Source: Epiperipatus broadwayi
Taxonomy: Eukaryota; Onychophora; Udeonychophora; Euonychophora; Peripatidae
NCBI GenBank assembly: GCA_028023455.1
Contig: JAQFVV010012434.1
Location: 8,429,355 to 8,493,354, forward strand
DNA: 64,000 nucleotides
Direction of reading: 5' to 3'
The notes below the pieces were generated by a model that had not been told where the DNA came from, made no database searches, and saw nothing but the letters and a program-made list of their open reading frames with translations. The translations under genes were made by a program, and so were the position numbers. Below are positions 34,783 to 45,872 of the stretch, in pieces. Within the stretch, counting starts at the first letter, position 1; every line of letters begins with the position of its first letter.

Positions 34783-37700
34783 TGTAACAGTCAAGTTTGT
34801 ACATTCACGTAACAGAATTCAGAATCCAAGCAAAAGAGACCGAAGCTGACCAGAATAGGACTCTGACATCCCGAGTCCGACCACACTTCAACTCATAAGC
34901 CAGGATTCCAAGACTCAAGACCCTACGAATGACCACCTTGAAATTACACGTAGTATACCTCTTTCCACACGGCCGACATAGGTCATGGAGAAGCAATAAG
35001 ACTCTGATAATTAAAAGAGAGGTTCTTAATTGACTAAGATAGATCACTTAATGCATAGTTTTCACATATATAGGCTATAAATAATAATTAGAATTGGATT
35101 GAATTAGATCAATAACGAGACAGAGAACGAAATACATTAAATTAATTATATATTTATTTACAATTGGCATGAAATTGATCAGTTTTACACATTTCAGCAT
35201 CGAATGTACAAACATTGGGTGGATAAGAGAACACATTCTCTTTTTATATACAATTCAAAATCACTTTACATAAGTAATCATTAAATTTCATAGAGGGGTT
35301 TAACATATGCCCATCTTATGAATTGTTGACATTTAATACATAATCAATCACTACGTTAAGTCTATAAATCTCGATAAGCCAAATCCTATTACATTTGTGG
35401 CTGGTATATAAATAATTATATTAAACTTTGATCATGAATTCATTTACTAAAATATACAATATGACTTAATAACGAGCGCATAAACCAGCTCAAGTAATGA
35501 TCGATCGAACATGGCTTTCGAGAGAAAATTTCTGAATGCTGAAAGCGTTGTATAAAGGTGGGAGAGTTGGCTGCATAAGATTTTACCAATGCGCTATGGC
35601 ACAGGTAAACAATAATAGGAAAAGTCGCTCTGCGGATGGAATAAATAACTTCAGGGTTCTTGCGACAAATGCCGGTACCCTGTAACCGATCGCAATGCTG
35701 TGTGAAAAGGAACATTGTGTTCAGGAATGGTGGAGGACTTACATGCTAACCTGGCCTTGGCTCAGGCTTCGCTACTGCTCTACCCTATAAAAGAAGATGT
35801 GCTGGCAACGCCGTGGCTCCATCTTAAGATACGTATATTACGTATAGCAGCAAAACGAGAATAATTTTATAAAATAATATCACATCCGCCAAGCAAAGAA
35901 TAGTATATTTCATACTATGAAATATAAGTTAATAGCATATTAGCTCTACCAAATTGGGACCAACTCTGTAGCCTGGTAATAAATGTCTATGCTACAAAAG
36001 GGGATATTATTACATCTGTACTTTGACATGTTCAATCTATTAAGTTACTTATAGATAATAAATATTTAAGGAGGGAAAGTATATTTCTATGGACTTAAGA
36101 ATTTAAATGTCAAATATACTTATAAATATGATCAAGGCTAAATTTAATTCTAAATAAAACTATAAGGTTAAGTTTTTAACTGGTTGATCAAAAGAGCCAC
36201 ATTTCGCATATTAAATCATTTAAATAATAAAAAAAATAGGATTTCGAAACAGCGCAGAAAGTTGATGCTACAAACAAATTATACGAAGATTTTCAAATAA
36301 TATCTTCTTAAAATATACATGAAATTAAGTGCTCACTGTTTCGAAATATTGGCATATGAAATATAATAAGCATTTAAAATAAAATAAGCAAAGACATATA
36401 GGCACAACCGCAGTGATATAACTTTAAATTAGACACTTATAATGTACTTTAAATGAAAGGAAAATATAAATAAGTCAGATTATTTAAACTTTAACACATT
36501 AAATTTTGATAGCAATTGACATATTTAAAATATTAAATGGATTCTAAGTTTTGATTACATTTAGCTTTATCATTATTTTAAAAGAAAGTTAGCTAACTTA
36601 GATAGACATTATTTACATTTAGAATTACACAGAATTACACAGAGCTCTGCGGTTTGAAAAATAAAAACAGTACCGGTATTATTTATCTGGACTGCAAGTT
36701 CTTGCTGTAGGTTTGGTGAGTTTTACTGGGCGGCTGATGGCATCATTTTTCCCATTCTGGTAGGCTTATCTCTGCTAGCGGCATGATGGTGGTTCAGGCA
36801 TTTCGACGAGAGAAACCCCGTTCTCCCGTGGAGTTACAGCAACAAGATGCCCGCTTTTAGCCGAACATGTTAAACATTAACAATTGTGAAGACTGGCTGC
36901 AATTCTCACTAACAATATGGCTGTCTATGTTAAAAGTACAGAGTATTTATATCTTTTCCTTATCGGAATCTATCGCCTCAAGACTCACTAAACTCAGGAA
37001 ATTAATTACATATTTTTCAATTTTACAATCCAGATTTTTAAAATCTTAGATAACTTATGTTAGAAACATTCCATTAGCTATTATAATTAAGATTTTCTGT
37101 TGCAAACAATTGTCCAATTTAGATTTTAAAATAACTTACTCTTATCTAAGGAGATTTTAATTAGTAAATTTTGAACTAGTTTTACTTTTTACGAATTCTA
37201 GGTGTGGTCATTAATGACACTTGTTTACAATCAAAAATCTTTTAATTACTTGACCAGCTTTTATTTTTAATCTTACATATAATAGAAACTCTTTCTATTT
37301 AAAAACAACTTTTTAACATTTTTTTAAAACGAAAACATTTTTGACATATTTATTTAAAATAATTTACAAACATTTTGATATAGCTTTTAAATATATTTTC
37401 GAGAAACTTTTTTCCCTGAAATATATTTAAAACAAGAAATCTTTTAACAATTTTTAAGGACATTTAATATTATTTTTAGATACTGGCCTTTACATATTTT
37501 AAATCATGTCTTTCTTCTATATAGCACAGATTATATATCCACATACAAAATTACAATATTAAACAACAAAATTAATAATTTACACTTAAATAATATAACG
37601 AATATTTTTAGACATATTAAATAAATTTAGTACGCTATAATTTTACTAATCCTATCTAATTATAGCATTGGTTCACACGCAAATATATAATACTGTTTAT

Positions 37701-37817
37701 ACAGACATGAGCGAATTTTAGATTTATTAACATTTAAATAGGTTCAAACTTAGCACAGATGAGAGTGTCATTAGGTTTGATGGTGAAACGATAGGGGCTT
37801 GGAAAGTTATCGTTTCA
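34783..37817 (-). repeat. Element 1, 5' LTR
   Basis: A 3035-bp TG...CA repeat. Its outer hairpin is at 37784-37817 and its inner end on the sense strand reads CTTGACTGTTACA. A TATAAAAG box at 35786-35793 is antisense to the ORF. No sense-strand TATA box was identified with confidence. Confidence 0.92.
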
Positions 37818-38000
37818 ATATTTTGTCCTGAACCACCACTCATCAGTTGGTTTGCATCATCTTGCACACACATATACATATATAATCAATGTTTGGTTTA
37901 TATAAAGATAGCAAATCTTCAAATTTTAATAAAAAGGCTTCAATCCTTTCTACTCTCCAACTCTTAAGCCACCCATGTCATTACAAATCTGATGGTGGCA
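37818..38000 (-). repeat. Interspersed repeat A, 5' part (interrupted copy)
   Basis: The minus strand matches 39135-39310 on the plus strand (TTTGAAGATTTGCTATCTT, GTGGTTCAG). It joins the 3' part at 28956 across the LTR insertion, restoring a continuous copy with one ATAT. Confidence 0.75.
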
Positions 38001-38034
38001 TGTTCAAAACCTAGTTTTCCAAATTTTGTTGTAT

Positions 38035-38135
38035 CATACCCATGTTGTGATCATGAGTATCAGTTGTATAAGATAGAAAGGATGACTGGGGGAGCTAAAT
38101 TCTGGGTTCAAATCCCCTCTAATTATATATATTGT
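38035..38135 (+). repeat. Interspersed repeat A, 3' fragment
   Basis: It reads ATCAGTTGTATAAGATAG, then GGATGACTGGGGGAGC, then GGGTTCAAATCCCCTCTA and a (TA)n tail. It is the same 3' end as the two other copies, in inverted orientation to the adjacent copy. The GGTTCAAATCC matches the pol III B-box consensus. Confidence 0.7.
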
Positions 38136-38754
38136 AATGAAATATAATATATAAATTTGCAATAATAATCATAATTTTAAAATAAAATTATTGGCTTATT
38201 AATTTTGCAACTATTATTTTTAATTAATATCATTATTATCATTGCTGCGAATAATAATTTTAAAAGTATATTAACATTATTGCTAATATTATCTAATAAG
38301 ACAAATTATTAAACTGATCCAAGATGTCTTCTCATATATATTTTATAAATCCAGAATTTTTAAATATATATATCATTTTTTTTATCACAGTTTATATTTA
38401 ATTATAAAAGCACTCAAGCACATAAAATTAATTTTAAAAAAAGAATACATAGAATAAAAAGATAAAATAATAACAATAATAGGAATAAAGTATTTAAAAA
38501 TAGTATTAGTATAGGAATAAATTTATTCGTGTATGTATGAGATTAAAATTATAATTAATTATTTCAAAAAGTTTTAACATAATATTTATATATATATATA
38601 TTTGCATGCACTAAAAATTCTGGTTCTTAAGTGAATTTTAAATTTAAAAGTATAATAATTAAATATTTACGTAAATTTATTAGTTTTGCTAATAAAAGAT
38701 TAATTATAATGAGAACTTAAAAATAAATAAAGTAAAATCATTTATTTTAATATT

Positions 38755-38985
38755 ATTAATATTTAGATGTGATATGTTGGACTATTTCCATCATTTATGA
38801 GTGAATGTTGAATATATAGAAAATTTTAAACTTTATTTAAACTTTCCAAATACAAACATTGTGTGTTATTACTAACAAGTTGTTTGTATTTGGAAAGGTT
38901 AAATAAAGTTTAAAATTGTCTATACATTCAACATTCACTCATAAATGATGGAAATAGTCCAACATATCACATTTAATAATATACC
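38755..38985. repeat. Foldback repeat, arms about 95-105 bp
   Basis: The left arm, from about 38765 (GATGTGATATGTTGGAC), ends near 38860 (CTTTCCAAATACAAAC). It is inverted in about 38882-38980 (GTTTGTATTTGGAAAG to GTCCAACATATCAC), with a loop of about 20 nt. Only a few mismatches are visible. This is probably a small MITE. It lies between copies of repeat A. Confidence 0.88.
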
Positions 38986-39109
38986 ACATTACAAACCTTC
39001 AGACAAATATTAATATTTGTTTGTAAATAACCCCTCCTCTGTGTATTTAAATGAACATGGTCCTATACATGAAGGGTCAGAATGACTTAAAGTCAACATA
39101 GGTGTAACA

Positions 39110-39440
39110 ACAATATTGGCATTAACAAAGGATTTGGGTATTCCATCATCAGATTTTTAATGGTATGGATGGCTGAAGAGTTTGGAGGGTGGAGTAGATT
39201 GAAGTCTGTTTGTTAAAGTTTGAAGATTTGCTATCTTAATATAAAATGAACACTTGTTATATATGTGAGTGTATGGGAGATTATGATCTGGATCAACTAA
39301 TAGTGCTAGTTCAGAATGAAATATGTATATTGGAGATCATTTACTTTTTTTCACATGTATGTGATCATGTGTATTGGTTGTATGAGATAGAATGAATGGC
39401 TGAAGAGAGCTTAAAAATCTGTGTTCAAATCCACTATATT
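39110..39440 (+). repeat. Interspersed repeat A, longest uninterrupted copy
   Basis: About 330 bp are shared with the split copy flanking LTR element 1. The 3' end has TGTGTTCAAATCCACTATAT (B-box-like) and an AT tail. This is a SINE-like or MITE-like family. The B-box at the 3' rather than 5' end is atypical for a SINE. Confidence 0.7.
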
Positions 39441-40214
39441 ATAATAATATGTATTTTGTTTCTATTAATTAATGCAATAAGGTATTTAAATATTTTTAAA
39501 ATATAATTTTGTCAATTTTACATAATTTTAGTACAAATTTGGTGCTATAAATTTTAAAACTTTCACAGATCACTTGCTTCAAGTCATATCCTGGCAACAA
39601 TGATAAAATTTTACCATGAAAAGCCAAACAAATGAATTTTGAATGAAAATAATGATCTCATTGATCATATGATACAAATCTATAAATACACCTAAATGGT
39701 CAAAATTGTTTAGTCTTTTTTATTAACTGAATTACAAGTGAACTTTTTGAACTTAAATTTAAAGTTAGCCATATTGGCATCTTGCAGTACAATGATAATG
39801 AAATAAAGAACCAGATAAAGATTTGCCTTAATGGCAAATATACCTCAAGGCCGTTCTTAATGGAGAATTCAATATATGACCATGTTCATTATCCTGTAAT
39901 GCATTTTAAAAAATGAATAAAATTTTAAAACAGATTTAAATATGAAAGTTGAAAACTAGTTTGGGAATGCTACTTTTGTTTAAGCCATGTTACTCACTTA
40001 TCTATTCTACAAATATTTGCTTCATGTTATTATTACAACAGCAGCCTAATGTTTTCTGGATAAACACCATGTATTGGATAATCATCATTAAAAATGAATT
40101 TTAACTAGTGAATTTTATCTTCATCTAAAAAAAAACTTTTATATTGCATAATTATTGTCAAAATGAATTTTTAACTAATGGAGAGATTAATAACTATCTT
40201 CCACATGTAATAAA
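39441..40214. other. AT-rich intergenic sequence
   Basis: No gene or element ends were recognised. Confidence 0.4.
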
Positions 40215-40500
40215 TAAGATTAAAACAGGCAAAACTTTCTCCATATAGTAGTGCCACTCAATGCCAATCAGAGTGATCAATGGATGCCAGAAGGCTTGTG
40301 CATAAAATCCCTATCTAGTGCCTACTCATCCAATATTCCCAGACTAGTTTCTGGCTTGTGGCCTTCATCAGTGAAGAGCTTTGGATCTGAGAGCACTGCA
40401 CCTAGATCTTAGGCACTGAGTGGCACTACTATATGGAGAGAGTTTTGCCTGTTTTAATAATAGTAATGTACTAGCATAGGAAATCGTAATCATGTGATGT
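40215..40500 (-). repeat. Palindromic repeat B, copy 1, with hammerhead-like core
   Basis: Both ends carry AAAACAGGCAAAACT...CTCCATATAGTAGTGCCACT in inverted orientation (about 40223-40262 and 40421-40460). On the minus strand at 40371-40347 is CTGATGA, then A-GGC-CACAA-GCC-A, then GAAAC. That is the order of a hammerhead ribozyme core (CUGAUGA, stem II, GAAA). A homologous copy is at 57645-58015. No ORF is present. Confidence 0.7.
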
Positions 40501-40842
40501 TTAATAAATAAGATAACATATTAAGACTATCTGGAATAATTTTAATTTACTATTAGTGGATTCAAATGATTATTTATTTTATCCCACACTTAAGAAATAA
40601 AACAACTTAGTATAATTTTGGAATATTTTAAGTATACTATTATTGGATTGTATTTTAAAGTTCAAACTTCATTACTAATAACTCTATTATAAGGATTAAA
40701 ATTTGTTTTGGCCATCAATTAGAATTTTACAATGCAAAATACCAAAGGATTTAATCTCTTTCAAATATTTTGAAAAGCTTGTGCAAGAATAAATATTTTG
40801 AACTTTTTAAAATACGATGAATTAATTTCATATTATAAGAAT

Positions 40843-43405
40843 TGAAACAGACAGATCGGAGAACCGATCTTCGTTTCAGGTGTTTTTATGTACGGTAATT
40901 CAAACCACTGTTCGCCCGCAGTGAGATTTTCTCTATTTTAATTTATAATAAAAATTAGTTATATATTTTATAGTTTATCAGTCAATATGTAAAGATTCCG
41001 TCTATAAATGTCGCAAACCATGAAATAATATTTGTGTGTGCGTGGTTTGCGAATTTATATCATTTAATTTAAAGTTTCAGTGCGGGCGTATTTGTTTTAA
41101 ATTTTAGTTTTAAAATTGTATAAAGTCGTTTAAAAATACTGATCAAAAATCACATTCCGTTGATCAGTGTTTTTAATTAAAATCTAATTGCACAAATGTT
41201 CAGAGCAATTAAGTTGTATTCAAAATTAGTAAGGAATTTTGATATGTAATTACTGTATCGATTTAAAAATAGGATATTAAATTAAAAGATTGCTAAAAAC
41301 AGATAATTGATTGTTGGTCAAGCTGCATCGCTAGAGGCTAGAGAAAGTAGGCGGAGCCTAAAACAAAAACAAGTCGGAAAGGTCAGCAGTGGCAAATTCT
41401 AGAAAAAAACTTACATTCTAACTTTGGTCGTGTTTGAGAGAGGTAGTCTCGAGACAACACAGCAGTTAATAATAATTCAAATATCTTATTAAGAAGTTTA
41501 CCAGTGAATCGCCATGTTGATGGGCTAATTGCCAGGAGCTGGTCTCTGCCCGCCAATATGGATCCTCGTGCCGCTGTTTGATCATGTTTCATATACTTCA
41601 GAATTTCCAACTTCCAATCTCAAAATTTACTATGCCTTACAAATAACTTTCAAAAATGCGCGCCTACGTTCGTCACAAACCAAGCTGGATGAAGAAAGAA
41701 GAGAACTTTGTTACACGAACTTTAACTTTCTTACGTGCTTAATATTATCAATCAAGTGAATCATATGTAAGTTTTTATATCATTTATAATGCTATTATTT
41801 AACCTGTCAGTAAATTTTCTTTTCTTTTTTTTTTTAATCCTCTGCTCTAGTCTTTAGAAATCATTTATAAAATTGTAATTAATAGTAATAATATTTCAAC
41901 TGAATGCATTTATATTTTCTTATGTTGCTTATTTCATGAACAAACATTGCCAATAGTAATATTTCCAACTCTGTGTAAACTAGTGTGTAATAATGATCAA
42001 TTTAATTTAAAAGTAATTTCATGTTCTGAATTAAATATTCTTTCACATTCCGAGTTGATAAATGTTAAGTCACTTTATTAGTCTATGTTAATTTGTCCTA
42101 TAATTGCAATCTAAGGTTCGATCTTAAAATATATATATAATGGTTTCAAAGTGTTACATTAATGTTATGTATAATATGAGAAATAATTCACTGAATAATT
42201 TGATACTATCGCTACCGCCTGTCAACCCGGAGGGTTAGAGTTTCAGAGTAAATTTAACTAATTATTGTTTTCACCGTCAGTTTAAGTCCGCTACGTTTTA
42301 TTGGGGTAAGGATCTCAGCCTGTGGCGTAGAAACAGACAAATAGTTTCCAGGTTTTATATAATTTCTCTTAAAAAATCCGCTTCAAGTATTCGTCCTTCA
42401 CGTCTGTGGCAATGCCTTCCCTTCGCTGAAGTTAGCGTCTCGCCATTCTACCATTGGGGAATGAAAGCAGTTTTTCTTTCCCGGTAATCTCTTGGATCAC
42501 CGGGGTTCGAAATGATCCCGGCTGGTTGTCGTGTCCCGGAGCTACTTGGGGGCATTAAGCCTTGTCAAAGTACAAGCCGCCCGGTATTCCGTTAATGCAC
42601 CGCAATTGATTACTGTAGGGCTTTTGAATCCAGGCAACCACCAGTTCATCTATCTTCCATGTCGTATTTATATAAAACCATCCGCACATCTATCCTTTAT
42701 GTCGTCTTTATATAAAACCATCCTCCAACTGTTCGTCTACGTTCCGGCTCGAGCCTATTCTAATAAAATAAGTTAATAAAAATCTTTAGATAAATATTTT
42801 TCCAGTGCTCAAATACTCTGATTCTCTTAACCACCCGTCAATCATTTAACTACCCAGCTATTGGCATAAGTTTGTTTATTAAATAAAACGTTCACTAAAG
42901 ACTAGTAGCCAAATACAAGAGGATTTATGAAGTCTTACCGTACTGTATAACACTATATTTATATGCTGTATATTTCTATTATATAACATTATATTCATGT
43001 GCTTTCTATTTGTCTTATTTAACACTATATTTATATGCTTTATATTTTGCTTATTAAACACTTTATTTAATCTTAATCTTTGTGTCCTCCACCTTATTAC
43101 TCTCTAAGTCTATTTAGCCACTTTCTGTCTGTATTGGCAACTTAAATATATACGTTACATGAATGACCGTCCCAGTATCTAGAGTCTAATAAATCTATAT
43201 ATCATTAACTGTAAGAATTTAGTCTATGTTCTAAGCTGAGCTAGAAAAGGGATAACCCCGTGCTGTTATAAAGTCATCATCGGTTAGTCATACCGGGGTT
43301 TGGGTTTGAATTCAGTTGGCGTTTTGGGAATTTATTCTTAAACGTGGGCTGGGTTTGAACTCGGGTACTGTGTATGAGTAAGCGTGGTGGATTTATACCG
43401 GTACA
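40843..43405 (+). repeat. Element 2, 5' LTR
   Basis: Starts with a 36-nt hairpin at 40843-40878 (TGAAAC, GATCGG, AGAA, CCGATC, GTTTCA) and ends ACCGGTACA. Positions about 42200-42750 are a GC-richer block in otherwise AT-rich sequence. Several AATAAA polyadenylation-type signals lie at 42760-43200. The ORFs inside recur in the second LTR only by duplication. Confidence 0.95.
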
Positions 43406-43418
43406 GTTATTATATTTT

Positions 43419-43442
43419 TGGACGCCCTCCGTGGTGCTCGAT
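43419..43442 (+). promoter_or_regulatory. Candidate primer-binding site of element 2
   Basis: TGGACGCCCTCCGTGGTGC, then TCGA, 13 nt inside the 5' LTR. It aligns with the element 1 site and, with one inserted A and a few mismatches, with the tRNA-Lys(1,2) primer site. Both elements share the downstream ACACCCTGCA(G)AG about 20-35 nt further on. Confidence 0.55.
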
Positions 43443-44109
43443 GGAAGAAATCTCCCACACCCTGCAGAGTGAACGGAAGGAAACAGTTAAATGATAAAAA
43501 TATTCAATTTTTTTTTGTGTCGAGTCATAATATTGATACGTATTTGGCGTATTAAAATGCGCAAGTGAAAACTATAGTAATAAAACAAATGTATAAAATT
43601 TTTTTTTCCCTTACACAAAGGTTCAGTATATAATCCTCCCAAATATTGTTAAGTCAGAGTGAAGATTTTTTTTTTGAAAAGAGAGCAGAAGCAATTCGTG
43701 AGTGTAATTAATTAAAATAAATGAGTTATTCCATAATGTTTTTGTGAGTTCATTCTTGTCGTTTAAATCATATGAAAAAATAAAGAAGTAGAATTAAGTC
43801 CAGTTCTAAAAAAATAAAAACGTGTACGCGTATATATATTTGTGTACGTATATATATATATATTTTCGTTTGTTGTGAAAAATATTTTTTTGAAAAAAGA
43901 AGAAAGAAGTAGGATTATTCTTGTGTTTTAAAAATAAAAACGTGTGTGCATATATATGTATGTTGTAATATAAAAAAAAAAACCTTACCGGAGTCAGTAT
44001 TAAATTTTTTTTTGCATATATAAATCTTAAATCAAAAATTATTAGGTCATATAAAAGTATATATTTGGGGATCAGTAGATTAAATTATCTATTGGTCACA
44101 TGTTGCTGG

Positions 44110-44118
44110 CTGGCGCCT
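44110..44118 (+). promoter_or_regulatory. CTGGCGCC leader box of element 2
   Basis: GCTGGCTGGCGCCTATC is followed by AAATAAATTTGTCAGC. This is the counterpart of the boxes at 34318-34326 and 17578-17586 in the other elements. Its function is unknown; packaging, dimerisation (GGCGCC is self-complementary) or a second primer site are possibilities. Confidence 0.5.
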
Positions 44119-44553
44119 ATCAAATAAATTTGTCAGCAAACATGTTTGTCCATACAGCAGTGGCGAGTGTTGTTTTAAAAGAGAGTAGGGTGGCATATAT
44201 AAAAAGAGAGAATTACTGACAGAAATACAAAAAAAAATACTATGTTATGTACCCATTATGAATATGTATGTATTATAGGACTGAGGAGAACAGTGCGAAC
44301 TGGGTGAAAGAAAGTTTTTTTTTCCCTGTATATTTTTAGTAATGATTTTAGACATGTCATATGATATTCCTAAATAAAGAAAAAAAAACGTAGATAACAA
44401 AAACCAGACTGAACGTAGGCGAAGGAAGAAAGAGAGAAAGGAAGTAAGCCACACAAACAGTATCAGCAGCGGAGGAGGATTTGGCACAAGGAGCAGGGAT
44501 CAGTAACCTTTTATGATATATACAAATCAAAGCGTTGTACGAATCAAAGTCTT

Positions 44554-45642
44554 ATGCTAAAAACATTTCTAAGGAAAAACGAAGCAGAAATGGCAGAAAT
44601 AGAAGGAAACAAACAGAGGGAGCACGATCGCGATGCGAAGTTTAACGCGATCCTCAGAGAGGGGAGAGAGGACAGAAAGATCATGATGGCCATGTTGGCG
44701 CGTATGGTACAGATTGAAGAATGGTATATGGGGTCGGACGTTAAAACAGTTAGGGAAGGTAAAGAAATTATTAGTGCGAGGAGTGGAGCAGAGGACACAG
44801 AACCTCAACCAACTAAAATAAGGTTGGAACCTCGTGAGATTAGATTAGTGAATACAAATGCCAACTCTACTCAACAAAAATGTAAAGAATTAGATGTGAC
44901 AGAAATTACTCAGAGTCAAAGTTTTACTCTAGCAGATTTAGCTAAAGATGAAGTAATTACTGAGGAAATGGTCGTTTCAAATCTAATGCAAGCCAGCCCA
45001 TCTCAAAGTGATGACACCAGTTTAGTACCTTCTAATGGAGTGGCTGTATCGATGTTGAAAGATATCAATAGAACAAAAGATACTGTTTTGAATAAATCTT
45101 CTGAAATCATAATTAATAATTCTGAGTTATCTTTTCATAATAATGATAAAGATGTTCTGTGGAAAAGTGATGATGAAAGATTAATGAAGTCATCAAAGTT
45201 AAAGTTTAGAAATGATGCTGAATGGCCTCCTGATATGAAAATGAAGAAAGTGGACAGATCTTTAGTTGTGTGCAATACTGCCCATTTTAATAAATTCCAT
45301 GATTATTTATTTATGAAATGTGATCTGAACAAAATTGATGAGGAACTGAACTCTTTAAACAGAAATGATAAACTTTGTTTTAAAGCATGGACATATGTTA
45401 AAAAAAATAGTTTCATAAAAAATGGAGAAAAACTTCTCAACTCCCAAAGTGAAAATGTTATAATGGATGCCATTAGATCACAGAAAGTTAGACAAATTCT
45501 TTTAAAGCAAGATACTTTTAATAATGAACAATATAATAATATACCAAAGCACAATATGGTGACCGCTTTTGCTATTTTACTAAGAGATCTAAAAAGACAT
45601 ACCTATAACCCTTATATACCTCCCGACCCAGGGAGAAGGTAG
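44554..45642 (+). CDS. Gag-like charged protein of element 2
   Basis: This 362-codon ORF is the only long frame in the interior. Its first methionine is at 44554. The methionine at 44590 has a better context (GAAATGG) and may be the true start. The N-terminal 60 residues are a charged helical segment (EIEGNKQREHDRDAKF, REGREDRKIMMAM). The middle is Ser/Thr/Asn-rich and low in order. About 225-320 is a lysine-rich, more structured part with aromatic residues (FNKFHDYLFMKCDLNK, CFKAWTYVKKNSF). The end is proline-rich (YNPYIPPDPGRR). No CCHC knuckle, protease DTG or RT motif is present. Its size, position after a long leader and presence in a young element argue that it is expressed. A Gag role is inference. 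Confidence 0.6.
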   Translation: MLKTFLRKNEAEMAEIEGNKQREHDRDAKFNAILREGREDRKIMMAMLARMVQIEEWYMGSDVKTVREGKEIISARSGAEDTEPQPTKIRLEPREIRLVNTNANSTQQKCKELDVTEITQSQSFTLADLAKDEVITEEMVVSNLMQASPSQSDDTSLVPSNGVAVSMLKDINRTKDTVLNKSSEIIINNSELSFHNNDKDVLWKSDDERLMKSSKLKFRNDAEWPPDMKMKKVDRSLVVCNTAHFNKFHDYLFMKCDLNKIDEELNSLNRNDKLCFKAWTYVKKNSFIKNGEKLLNSQSENVIMDAIRSQKVRQILLKQDTFNNEQYNNIPKHNMVTAFAILLRDLKRHTYNPYIPPDPGRR

Positions 45643-45834
45643 AGATATACAATAAATGATAACCCGGAAAATGACCACTATGACATGCACATGATGATGA
45701 GAAAAGGAACTACGGCAATACACCCACCTTTGTAAATATTAAGTTCAAACCCTCACCCAGACTGTTCTCCAAGGTCAATCAATTATGTGAAAAAAGAGAA
45801 AGAAAAACTGTTAATCAGAAATTATGTATAATCA

Positions 45835-45856
45835 TTTTTTTTTGTTGTTTTTTTTT
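45835..45856 (+). promoter_or_regulatory. T-rich tract preceding element 2 3' LTR
   Basis: T9-G-TTG-like-T10 ends 16 nt before the 3' LTR. The intervening ATAAAGTGACAAGAA is moderately purine-rich but is not a clear polypurine tract. Confidence 0.5.
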
Positions 45857-45872
45857 ATAAAGTGACAAGAAA

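Larger units (their letters stand above)
28957..37817 (-). mobile_element. LTR element 1, pol-less, complete
   Basis: Direct repeats 28957-31998 (3042 bp) and 34783-37817 (3035 bp) flank a 2784-bp interior. The repeats begin and end TG...CA, and ATAT flanks both sides (28953-28956 and 37818-37821). Orientation is minus from the long ORF, the primer-site candidate and the leader box. The interior holds one Gag-like ORF with an overlapping second frame. No protease, RT, RNase H or integrase motif was seen in any frame, so the element is probably non-autonomous. The very long LTRs and pol-less core resemble LARD-type elements of plants in architecture; homology to them is not claimed. The insertion lies inside a copy of repeat A. 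Confidence 0.88.
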
